5,788 nucleotides of DNA from Promethearchaeia archaeon (GTDB taxonomy: Archaea > Asgardarchaeota > Lokiarchaeia > Sigyniarchaeales > SOKP01): NCBI GenBank assembly GCA_029856375.1, contig JAHQWX010000139.1, positions 1 to 5,788 on the forward strand, in the 5' to 3' direction. Positions within the stretch are counted from its first letter, which is position 1. The number at the start of each line of letters is the position of its first letter. Below, one piece after another: positions 1 through 4,742 of this stretch. The position numbers were made by a program, and so were the translations under genes. The notes beneath the pieces are model-generated. The model saw only the letters and a program-made list of their open reading frames with translations, did not search any database and was not told where the DNA came from.

Positions 1-20
1 TGTTCCGATGCTTTTGACAT
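1..20 (-). CDS. rpoA2: Probable start of RNA polymerase subunit A'' (partial, cut by window edge)
   Basis: After the rpoA1 stop the minus strand has a 32-nt gap and then an ATG at positions 20-18 that reads M-S-K-A-S-E to the window edge. A weak Shine-Dalgarno core (GTGA) lies 7 nt before the ATG. In most archaea rpoA2 directly follows rpoA1 and supplies the trigger loop, jaw and C-terminal clamp part of the split largest subunit, so this is the expected neighbour. Only six codons are visible, so identity rests on gene order and not on sequence. The ATG could also be a chance one, with the real gene starting further left. Confidence 0.45.
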
Positions 21-52
21 TTTTCTTTCACTTTAATGATTGTTATTATGAA

Positions 53-2977
53 TTATTTTCTTTCTTTTAACCATTCTGTAAATTGTTTCGTTTTTTTACC
101 ACGCCAAATCGCATTTTTCCCTGTTTCGTTTTTAAACTCCTCAATTAGAGCTTCCTCATCAGGAACCGCTTTCTTAGCCGGTGCTTTCTTAGCCAGTGCT
201 TTCTTGGTAGGAGCTTCCTTGGCAGGAGCTTTCTTGGCAGGGGCTTTCTTGGCTGGATCTTTCTTGGCAGGTGCCTTCTTTGCTGGTTTAGAAGTTTCCT
301 TAAATGCTTTAGCCTTCAATATCAATAAGTCAAGATTCATTGCTAATCCGTGGTCGCTTTTGCTGGGATCTATTCCATCGTCTCCAAACTGAAATTGGAC
401 GATGTTCTTATTAGCATTTCGTACAGTATTATCGTTCTCCACGATGACATCTTGTAAAGCGTTAACTAGGCGTCTTTGCATGTATCCACTTGTGCTAGTT
501 CTAACAGCAGTATCAACTAAGCCTTCTCTCCCGCCCATTGCGTGGAAGAAGAATTCTTCTGGATTTAAACCTTTTCGATACGATGAAGAAACAAATCCTC
601 TTGATTTTGGGGATAAATCCTTAACTTTAAAATGAGGTAAAGTACGATTAAAATAGCCTCTATGAATTCTTTCACCTCTTATTGCCTGTTGCCCAACCAC
701 GGCTGCCATCTGTCCTAAGTTTAAAGGGTTACCTCGAGCCCCAGATTTAGTCATAATGACTGAATGAGCTTGATCTCCAATGTTTAGCGCGGCAATCGTC
801 TCTGCTTTTTTTCTTGCATCGTTTAAAATGCCTCTTATTCTTAATTCCAACGTTTCTTTTAATGTTCTTCCGGGTGCTCGGGAGAGAACATTTTCGTCTT
901 TATGATAATAAGCTTTAATCAAAACTTCGCATTTTTCATTAGCTTCTTCGAGAGCTGAGTTAATTTCTTGCATTGCATCTGCTTTTACAAAAACTTCGTC
1001 TAATCCAATTGTAATACCATTCTTCCGTATAATATAAAGAAGCATCTGTGTTGCATTATCTAAAAATTTCCTTCCCCTTTCGTTTCCATGATCTTTAATG
1101 ATTCTCTGTAAAATACTATTTGGTTTCATGGCGCCAAAAGTTGCCTCGTCAATCGTTCCAGTTAAAAGTTTTCCATTTTCAATGTGAACATAAGCATCGT
1201 ATTCGCAATTATCTTCTTTACATTCGTCGCATTTCTTACAGAACTTTGACCTTTCTCTTAAATTTAAATCTACAGGAAACAGGGCACTAAAGATCTCTTT
1301 TCCAGTATACATGGGTTCTGGATCTAACATGATTGGAGTTAAATCAGTTAATGAAAAATCGGGATTTGTCTCAAAAATCCTGCCCATATATAGCAATTTA
1401 AGTGTATCTTTTATGTTGTAAATAGACTCCCTACTAGTGAATTGATATACGGTCGAAACAAAATCTTGAATACCACCAATAATTGGTCCCCCAAATCGAG
1501 GAGATAGCATATGCTCTTGGACTTTTAACAGTAATTCCGCTTCAGTTCTTGCTTCCTCGCTTTGTGGAACATGTAAATTCATTTCATCGCCATCAAAATC
1601 AGCGTTATAAGGAGGGCATATCGATAAATTCAACCTAAATGTTTTCCCATCCATAATTTTTACTTCGTGGGCCATAATAGACATTCTGTGAAGAGATGGT
1701 TGCCGATTAAATAACACTAGATCGCTATCGTTCAGGTGTCTCTCAACGATATACCCCGAAGCTAGTGTTTCTGCAATTACTTCGGGATTTTTTACATAGC
1801 GAAGATCTATTCTTCGTCCATCGTTCCTAATTATATAATTCGCTCCGGGATGAAGAAAAGGTCCATTTAAAACTAATAACTTCATCTCTTCTATGTTCCA
1901 AGGATTAACGTGCGTAGGTATGGTTAAAATTTTGGCAATTGATTGTGGCACCCCCACATCATTAATGCTTATGTGTGGATTAGGAGAAATTACGCTTCTT
2001 GCCGAGAAGTCGACTCGTTTGCCACTCAAATTACTCCTAAATCTACCTTCTTTTCCTTTTAGCCTTTGCGTTATTGTTCTTAACGCCCGACCAGAACGAT
2101 GTCTTGCAGGTGGAATTCCTGAAACTTCATTATCAAAATAAGTGGTAATATGATATTGTAATAATTCCCATAGATCTTCAACAATAAGATGAGGAGCTCC
2201 AGCATCAAGGTTTTCTCTTAACCTTTGATTAATACGAATAACATCTACTAATTTGTGAGTCAAATCATCTTCAGATCTTATCCCACTATCAAGAGTAATT
2301 GATGGTCTCACACACACCGGGGGAATAGGTAATACTTCTAAAATCGTCCATTCTGGTCTTGCAGCAGTTGGTGAAATCCCCATTATCCGGAGATCGTTAT
2401 CCATAATCTTCTTTAATCGCTCTTTCATATCCATTGGCGTCAATCGTCGACTACCTTGCCCCTCTGATTCTTCGTAATATGTTGTGGGTTTTTCAATAAC
2501 AATTTTCTTCTTTCTCGCACCACAATAGGGGCATTTTTTTGTCTTTCTTGCCATTTTAAATATAATCTTGGTCAGTTCTTCGTCGTTTTCGAAATATGTT
2601 GCGCGATGCTTCTCTTGCTCTTTTTGATATTTCTCTTTTTCTTCCTCTGTGAGCATTAATTTTGAACATTCGGGGCATATGCTTCGGAGAATTTTAAGTA
2701 TCTTTTTTGCATATCCGACATGCACTATCGGTCTACTGAGCTCAATGTGACCAAAATGCCCCATACATTGGCTTACAAGATTACCGCAAGTCTGACATCG
2801 CTGCCCAGGTTCGATTGTCCCGAGCCGTTGGTCCATTAAACCCGAAGGGATTGGTAATCCATCTTCGTCGTATGTGTCTGCAGTTACAATTCTAGCTGCT
2901 GACATCTTCCGAATTTCTTCGGGGGATAAAATTCCAAATTTTATTTTTTCAATTACTTTAGTCTTTAAGTAACTCAA
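53..2977 (-). CDS. rpoA1: DNA-directed RNA polymerase subunit A' (Rpo1N) with a lysine-rich repeat tail and extra C-terminal module
   Basis: This is the N-terminal two-thirds of the split archaeal RNA polymerase largest subunit; it carries the active site of the DNA-dependent polymerase. Visible landmarks, in order: the N-terminal segment FGILSPEEIRKMS; a clamp zinc site (C61, C64, C71, H74); a second Cys pair set (C101, C104, C149, C152); the switch region around 307-334; the absolutely conserved NADFDGD at 458-464, whose three Asp bind catalytic Mg; a third Cys cluster (C580, C583, C586, C591) in the funnel-side region; and the bridge helix at about 806-842 (GGREGLVDTAVRTSTSGY). The archaeal A' normally ends soon after the FGDDGIDPSKSDHG stretch (864-877). 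Here the chain runs on from about 890: a linker, xPAKK repeats at 897-939, and a 35-residue module at 940-974. The start is TTG, supported by GAGGAG 8 nt upstream and by the conserved N-terminus; the next Met (25) would cut into conserved sequence. rpoA2 probably follows. rpoB is not immediately upstream. The polymerase identity is secure; the function of the tail is unknown. Confidence 0.97.
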   Translation of the reverse strand: MSYLKTKVIEKIKFGILSPEEIRKMSAARIVTADTYDEDGLPIPSGLMDQRLGTIEPGQRCQTCGNLVSQCMGHFGHIELSRPIVHVGYAKKILKILRSICPECSKLMLTEEEKEKYQKEQEKHRATYFENDEELTKIIFKMARKTKKCPYCGARKKKIVIEKPTTYYEESEGQGSRRLTPMDMKERLKKIMDNDLRIMGISPTAARPEWTILEVLPIPPVCVRPSITLDSGIRSEDDLTHKLVDVIRINQRLRENLDAGAPHLIVEDLWELLQYHITTYFDNEVSGIPPARHRSGRALRTITQRLKGKEGRFRSNLSGKRVDFSARSVISPNPHISINDVGVPQSIAKILTIPTHVNPWNIEEMKLLVLNGPFLHPGANYIIRNDGRRIDLRYVKNPEVIAETLASGYIVERHLNDSDLVLFNRQPSLHRMSIMAHEVKIMDGKTFRLNLSICPPYNADFDGDEMNLHVPQSEEARTEAELLLKVQEHMLSPRFGGPIIGGIQDFVSTVYQFTSRESIYNIKDTLKLLYMGRIFETNPDFSLTDLTPIMLDPEPMYTGKEIFSALFPVDLNLRERSKFCKKCDECKEDNCEYDAYVHIENGKLLTGTIDEATFGAMKPNSILQRIIKDHGNERGRKFLDNATQMLLYIIRKNGITIGLDEVFVKADAMQEINSALEEANEKCEVLIKAYYHKDENVLSRAPGRTLKETLELRIRGILNDARKKAETIAALNIGDQAHSVIMTKSGARGNPLNLGQMAAVVGQQAIRGERIHRGYFNRTLPHFKVKDLSPKSRGFVSSSYRKGLNPEEFFFHAMGGREGLVDTAVRTSTSGYMQRRLVNALQDVIVENDNTVRNANKNIVQFQFGDDGIDPSKSDHGLAMNLDLLILKAKAFKETSKPAKKAPAKKDPAKKAPAKKAPAKEAPTKKALAKKAPAKKAVPDEEALIEEFKNETGKNAIWRGKKTKQFTEWLKERK
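56..160 (-). other. 35-residue C-terminal module of A' after the repeat arm
   Basis: Residues 940-974 of A' change abruptly from low-complexity Lys/Ala/Pro to a normal composition: an acidic predicted helix (DEEALIEEFKNE), a turn with T-G-K-N-A, then I-W-R-G-K, then a second predicted helix T-K-Q-F-T-E-W-L-K. The spacing of Phe, Ile-Trp, Phe and Trp-Leu suggests a very small helical domain with an aromatic core and a basic surface. It is not part of any RNA polymerase A' that I know. I cannot assign it to a named family. The basic character and the position after a basic linker make nucleic-acid or protein docking plausible, but that is inference. Confidence 0.7.
168..287 (-). repeat. 15-bp tandem repeat, eight units, encoding xPAKK pentapeptides at the end of rpoA1
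   Basis: Eight consecutive 15-bp units lie in frame within rpoA1. The plus-strand consensus is GCTTTCTTGGCAGGA, with one to a few substitutions per unit and no indels. Unit boundaries are 168, 183, 198, 213, 228, 243, 258 and 273. On the coding strand they give K/A/D-P-A-K-K type pentapeptides, with variants APAKE, APTKK and ALAKK. The unit matches a whole number of codons, so gain or loss of units would keep the reading frame and change only the length of the basic arm. The composition (Ala, Pro, Lys only, almost) resembles linker histone H1 C-terminal tails and bacterial AlgP/HU-like tails. Confidence 0.95.
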
Positions 2978-2985
2978 GAGATTGA

Positions 2986-2991
2986 CTCCTC
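2986..2991 (-). promoter_or_regulatory. Shine-Dalgarno of rpoA1
   Basis: The minus strand reads GAGGAG, then 8 nt, then TTG. It is complementary to the archaeal 16S rRNA 3' end at normal spacing, and it decides the start in favour of the rare TTG codon, since no ATG or GTG is found near the conserved N-terminus. Confidence 0.8.
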
Positions 2992-2997
2992 AAAATT

Positions 2998-3009
2998 TAA
3001 ATTTAAATA
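2998..3009 (-). promoter_or_regulatory. Candidate TATA box of rpoA1 (proximal)
   Basis: The minus strand has ATATTTAAATTT, a fair archaeal TATA element. A start site about 25 nt downstream would fall at the TTG itself, which would exclude the Shine-Dalgarno from the transcript. A second candidate, TGATATAATTAG at 3075-3086, would give a leader of about 80 nt that contains both the Shine-Dalgarno and the palindrome at 3022-3040. The sequence alone does not decide between them. Confidence 0.35.
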
Positions 3010-3021
3010 TCTGTAAAATTT

Positions 3022-3040
3022 CCACAAAATTAAATTGTGG
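3022..3040. promoter_or_regulatory. CCACAA-N7-TTGTGG palindrome upstream of rpoA1
   Basis: Perfect 6-bp arms (3022-3027 and 3035-3040) flank a 7-nt AT spacer. This is one of the few GC-containing patches in the divergent intergenic region. Two readings fit: a dimeric regulator site about 12 bp upstream of the proximal TATA-like element, or a short hairpin in the rpoA1 leader if transcription starts at the distal TATA box. No known motif is recognised. Confidence 0.4.
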
Positions 3041-3110
3041 TTCAAATTGCCTTTTATGGTACGATGAGTTTTTCTAATTATATCAATACAACGCGATGAG
3101 AACAAGTTAA

Positions 3111-3136
3111 AACTAATCTCCAGCTAAAGGTTAGTT
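3111..3136 (+). repeat. Inverted repeat, 9-bp stem and 8-nt loop
   Basis: AACTAATCT (3111-3119) pairs with AGGTTAGTT (3128-3136) around the loop CCAGCTAA; one pair is a G-U wobble in RNA on the plus strand. It lies in the divergent region between rpoA1 and the membrane protein gene, and no T-tract follows it, so it is not a standard terminator. The role is unknown. Confidence 0.4.
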
Positions 3137-3208
3137 ATGATTTTTCATGAAGCAAATCTTAAAAATTTTTCTAAAAAATAAATCTTAAATGCGTAAATCG
3201 CAACCTAA

Positions 3209-3218
3209 TTTTTATATG
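3209..3218 (+). promoter_or_regulatory. TATA box of the membrane zinc-ribbon gene; probably leaderless transcript
   Basis: TTTTTATATG lies about 22-24 bp before the ATG at 3236, preceded by AACCTAA, which could serve as a BRE. With the usual archaeal spacing the transcript would begin at or within a few bases of the start codon. This fits the absence of any Shine-Dalgarno before 3236. Confidence 0.55.
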
Positions 3219-3235
3219 TAACATTATTTAATGCG

Positions 3236-3847
3236 ATGAAAATATCGAAGTATTTGAAAAAAACATCTGTCGTAATTATATTAATGCTAATTTTAGCCTC
3301 ATCTCTCATTTTTAGTATCAATAATATAATTGATTTACCACTCGATTCGACTATCGTGGGAGAACAAGAGCTTATCATAGAACTACTCGCTTCTTTTTTG
3401 TTAATCGAAACTCCATTACAATTTAACCAAGATTTGCTTGTAATATATCTTTCCTGGACACTAAACGTACTTATATCTTCCATAATATTAGCAGATCCTA
3501 AAAAAGTTGTTTTTAGAATTAGTTCAATTATGTTTTTTATTTGTTTCTTTCTTTTTGTTTTTGGATTTCGTCATTCTCCAATATATTTCAATCAATATTT
3601 TTCGGTAATGATTGTCCAGGTGTTATTATTAATATCGTACCTTGTGATCCTATCAATTATTTTCTCATTGTTAACTCAAAAAATATCAGAGAAATATAAA
3701 AGCAGTGATATCAGAGATGTAAAAATTGAAACTCTCGTAAAGAACAATAGAATTACATGCCCTCACTGTGGAACTAAATACGAATCTGTTCCGCTCTATT
3801 GCTATAACTGTTCCAAAAAAATAAAAATTGAACATGAAGAAATATAA
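3236..3847 (+). CDS. Multi-pass membrane protein with C-terminal zinc ribbon, function unknown
   Basis: The 203-residue protein has a positively charged N-terminus (K2, K5, K8, K9) and about four membrane segments: roughly 11-29, 67-86, 93-111 and 124-146. The loop between the first two (30-66) contains several acidic residues (E43, E45, E49, E58) and a moderately hydrophobic stretch. After a basic linker with K/E/D residues comes a compact zinc ribbon, CPHCGTKYESV...CYNC, with C175, C178, C189 and C192 in two CxxC knuckles. An even number of spans with a basic N-terminus puts both ends, and so the zinc ribbon, in the cytosol. I do not recognise the family; zinc ribbons at the end of small membrane proteins are common in archaea and say little about function. 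The ATG at 3236 has a TATA box at leaderless distance and no Shine-Dalgarno. The gene is divergent from rpoA1 and separated from the histone gene by 526 bp that contain a separate promoter, so co-transcription is not indicated. Confidence 0.85.
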   Translation: MKISKYLKKTSVVIILMLILASSLIFSINNIIDLPLDSTIVGEQELIIELLASFLLIETPLQFNQDLLVIYLSWTLNVLISSIILADPKKVVFRISSIMFFICFFLFVFGFRHSPIYFNQYFSVMIVQVLLLISYLVILSIIFSLLTQKISEKYKSSDIRDVKIETLVKNNRITCPHCGTKYESVPLYCYNCSKKIKIEHEEI

Positions 3848-3967
3848 CCGAATATTTATCTTCGATTAATTAGAAAAAAGATTTTCCATCGCGAATTGAT
3901 ACTCCCGACAAAAATTTTCTTAGAAATAAAAAAAAAGACAGAAAACCGTGAATTATTAAAATATTTC

Positions 3968-3997
3968 AAATTTTCTTTAACTTAAAAAAGAAAATTT
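3968..3997. repeat. Inverted repeat with 11-bp perfect arms
   Basis: AAATTTTCTTT (3968-3978) and AAAGAAAATTT (3987-3997) are exact reverse complements around an 8-nt loop. It sits 120 bp after the membrane protein stop. No clear T-tract follows on either side, and the stem is almost entirely A-T, so it could be a weak terminator hairpin, a protein site or a product of low complexity. Confidence 0.5.
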
Positions 3998-4129
3998 CTT
4001 CAAAATCGTTCGATATGCTCTTAGAAACCAGATACTAGAAAAAAATCAAAACTCAAAATGAAAAGATTTCCTCATCTTATTTCTAAGTAAAATTTAAGAT
4101 AAAGCATAGTATTTTTCTTTTAAAGCGTA

Positions 4130-4146
4130 AATTTTAAATTAAAATT
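4130..4146. repeat. AT-only palindrome with 8-bp arms
   Basis: AATTTTAA and TTAAAATT flank a single A. All bases are A or T, so chance occurrence in this AT-rich stretch is quite possible. Confidence 0.3.
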
Positions 4147-4158
4147 GTTTTAAACTGA

Positions 4159-4179
4159 TAGGTCCTGAGATCTGACCTA
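4159..4179. repeat. Small GC-richer hairpin TAGGTC/GACCTA
   Basis: Six-bp arms (4159-4164, 4174-4179) enclose the 9-nt loop CTGAGATCT. It stands out from the A/T background about 100 bp upstream of the histone TATA box. It might be an operator or part of a small RNA; nothing decides between these. Confidence 0.3.
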
Positions 4180-4275
4180 AAACCGATGTAGTAAATTTCC
4201 GACAAAAATTTTAGATAATAAATGTAGAGTGAAAATTAACCAATTTGTCGTGTGGGACTCAGAGTTTTCCATAAT

Positions 4276-4284
4276 CTTTATATA
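4276..4284 (+). promoter_or_regulatory. TATA box of the histone gene
   Basis: CTTTATATA is a near-consensus archaeal TATA box. A start about 25 nt downstream (around 4305) would give a leader of roughly 65-70 nt that includes the strong Shine-Dalgarno at 4360-4365. Confidence 0.6.
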
Positions 4285-4359
4285 GTAGATAATCAATAAT
4301 ATTTTATAGATAATAGAAATTTATCGAAAAAACTAATTACTAACTAAAAAAATTTAAGC

Positions 4360-4365
4360 GGAGGT
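4360..4365 (+). promoter_or_regulatory. Strong Shine-Dalgarno of the histone gene
   Basis: GGAGGT lies 8 nt before the ATG at 4374. It is the best ribosome-binding site in the window and suits a highly expressed chromatin protein. It also fixes the start. Confidence 0.85.
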
Positions 4366-4373
4366 TATAAATT

Positions 4374-4577
4374 ATGGCATTTGCATGGTCTCCACTACGC
4401 TCACTTATGAAAAAAGCTGGCGCAGAAATTGTAAGTAGAAATGCGGTAGATAAATTAATGGACTTTTTAGAAGATAGAGCCAAAAAGCTTACAACTTGCG
4501 CAATTGACATCAGCAAGCATAGTGGGAGAAAGAAAATAACCAAAGAAGATATGAAACTTGCCATTGGTATGATTTAG
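4374..4577 (+). CDS. Archaeal histone (HMf family)
   Basis: A 67-residue single histone fold that forms dimers wrapping DNA and, in many archaea, extended chromatin fibres. It aligns without gaps to HMfB of Methanothermus as I recall that sequence: AGAE at 15-18, VS at 20-21, L32-E33, A43-I44, H49, GRK at 51-53, I55, E58-D59, L62-A63. Gly16, needed for tight stacking of turns, is kept, and so are H49 and D59 of the dimer-dimer contact and R52/D59 of the fold. Differences: the Arg-Thr pair that contacts the minor groove (R19, T54 in HMfB) is Ile19 and Lys54 here; the N-terminus has a Trp (W5) and R9; the chain ends at GMI, without the basic RRFKK end of HMfB. There are no eukaryote-like tails. 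It has its own TATA box, a strong Shine-Dalgarno and T-tracts after the stop, so it appears monocistronic. Histone identity is near certain. Confidence 0.97.
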   Translation: MAFAWSPLRSLMKKAGAEIVSRNAVDKLMDFLEDRAKKLTTCAIDISKHSGRKKITKEDMKLAIGMI

Positions 4578-4607
4578 GCAATCTGAATATTTTCTTAAGA
4601 ATTTTAA

Positions 4608-4629
4608 TTTTTTTTTCTATTTTTTTTTT
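4608..4629 (+). terminator. Double T-tract terminator after the histone gene
   Basis: Runs of nine T (4608-4616) and ten T (4620-4629), separated by CTA, begin 31 nt after the histone stop codon. Archaeal RNA polymerase terminates at such T-rich tracts without needing a hairpin. Confidence 0.8.
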
Positions 4630-4718
4630 ATTTCTTAATTGTTATAGATTGGTGAATTTAATCAATATTAGGGCGAAGATCGTACATCTCCTAATCCTAT
4701 ATAATCAAATAATTTTAT

Positions 4719-4742
4719 AAAAAAGAAAAATTAAATAAAAAA
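4719..4742 (-). terminator. T-tract terminator after the surface protein gene
   Basis: On the minus strand, directly after the stop codon, runs of six, five and six T occur within 24 nt. It faces the histone terminator, insulating the two convergent genes. Confidence 0.65.

Larger units (their letters stand above)
3905..4212. repeat. Pair of 14-bp direct repeats CCGACAAAAATTTT
   Basis: The exact 14-mer occurs at 3905-3918 and 4199-4212, 294 bp apart, followed in both copies by a similar TAGA-ATAAA stretch. The second copy also forms a distant inverted pair with TTTGTCG at 4244-4250. Only the two copies, not the sequence between them, make up the repeat. The function is unknown. Confidence 0.45.
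3848..4373. other. Long AT-rich intergenic region without a convincing gene
   Basis: No reading frame of useful length and no tRNA- or rRNA-like sequence is seen across these 526 bp; the longest plausible start (ATG at 4058) stops after ten codons. It holds an 11-bp-arm hairpin (3968-3997), an AT palindrome (4130-4146), a small GC-richer hairpin (4159-4179), a 14-bp direct repeat (3905 and 4199), and at its right end the promoter and ribosome-binding site of the histone gene. A short non-coding RNA here cannot be excluded. Confidence 0.6.

Noticed and set aside
36..392. Open frame on the plus strand with AGAFLAGAFLAG repeats that looks like a hydrophobic repeat protein
   Set aside because: It is the antisense reading of the xPAKK repeat of rpoA1; the 15-bp repeat keeps the opposite frame open. 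No promoter or ribosome-binding site supports it.
402..635. Plus-strand open frame inside rpoA1
   Set aside because: It lies wholly antisense to the conserved bridge-helix region of A' and has no protein-like features.
569..815. Third Cys cluster in A' (in protein residues 580-591; DNA about 1205-1240) as an unusual insertion
   Set aside because: A Cys-rich loop before the DAYVxIxNGxLLxG segment occurs in other archaeal A' subunits, so it is not notable.
1893..2141. Plus-strand open frame inside rpoA1
   Set aside because: It is antisense to the conserved switch region of A', with no independent evidence for expression.
3062..3100. Repeated CGATGAG motifs (3062, 3094) resembling C boxes
   Set aside because: They deviate from RTGATGA and lack partner D boxes; two copies of a short motif can be chance.
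3205..3483. Minus-strand open frame opposite the membrane protein
   Set aside because: The plus frame has clear membrane segments, a zinc ribbon and a TATA box; this frame has none of these.
4152..4192. Possible C/D box guide RNA (TGATAG, two CTGA motifs, CGATG)
   Set aside because: The C-box consensus RTGATGA is not met, and the spacing and order of boxes do not fit an archaeal C/D RNA.
4340..4564. Minus-strand open frame over the histone gene
   Set aside because: It is the shadow of an unmistakable histone on the other strand.
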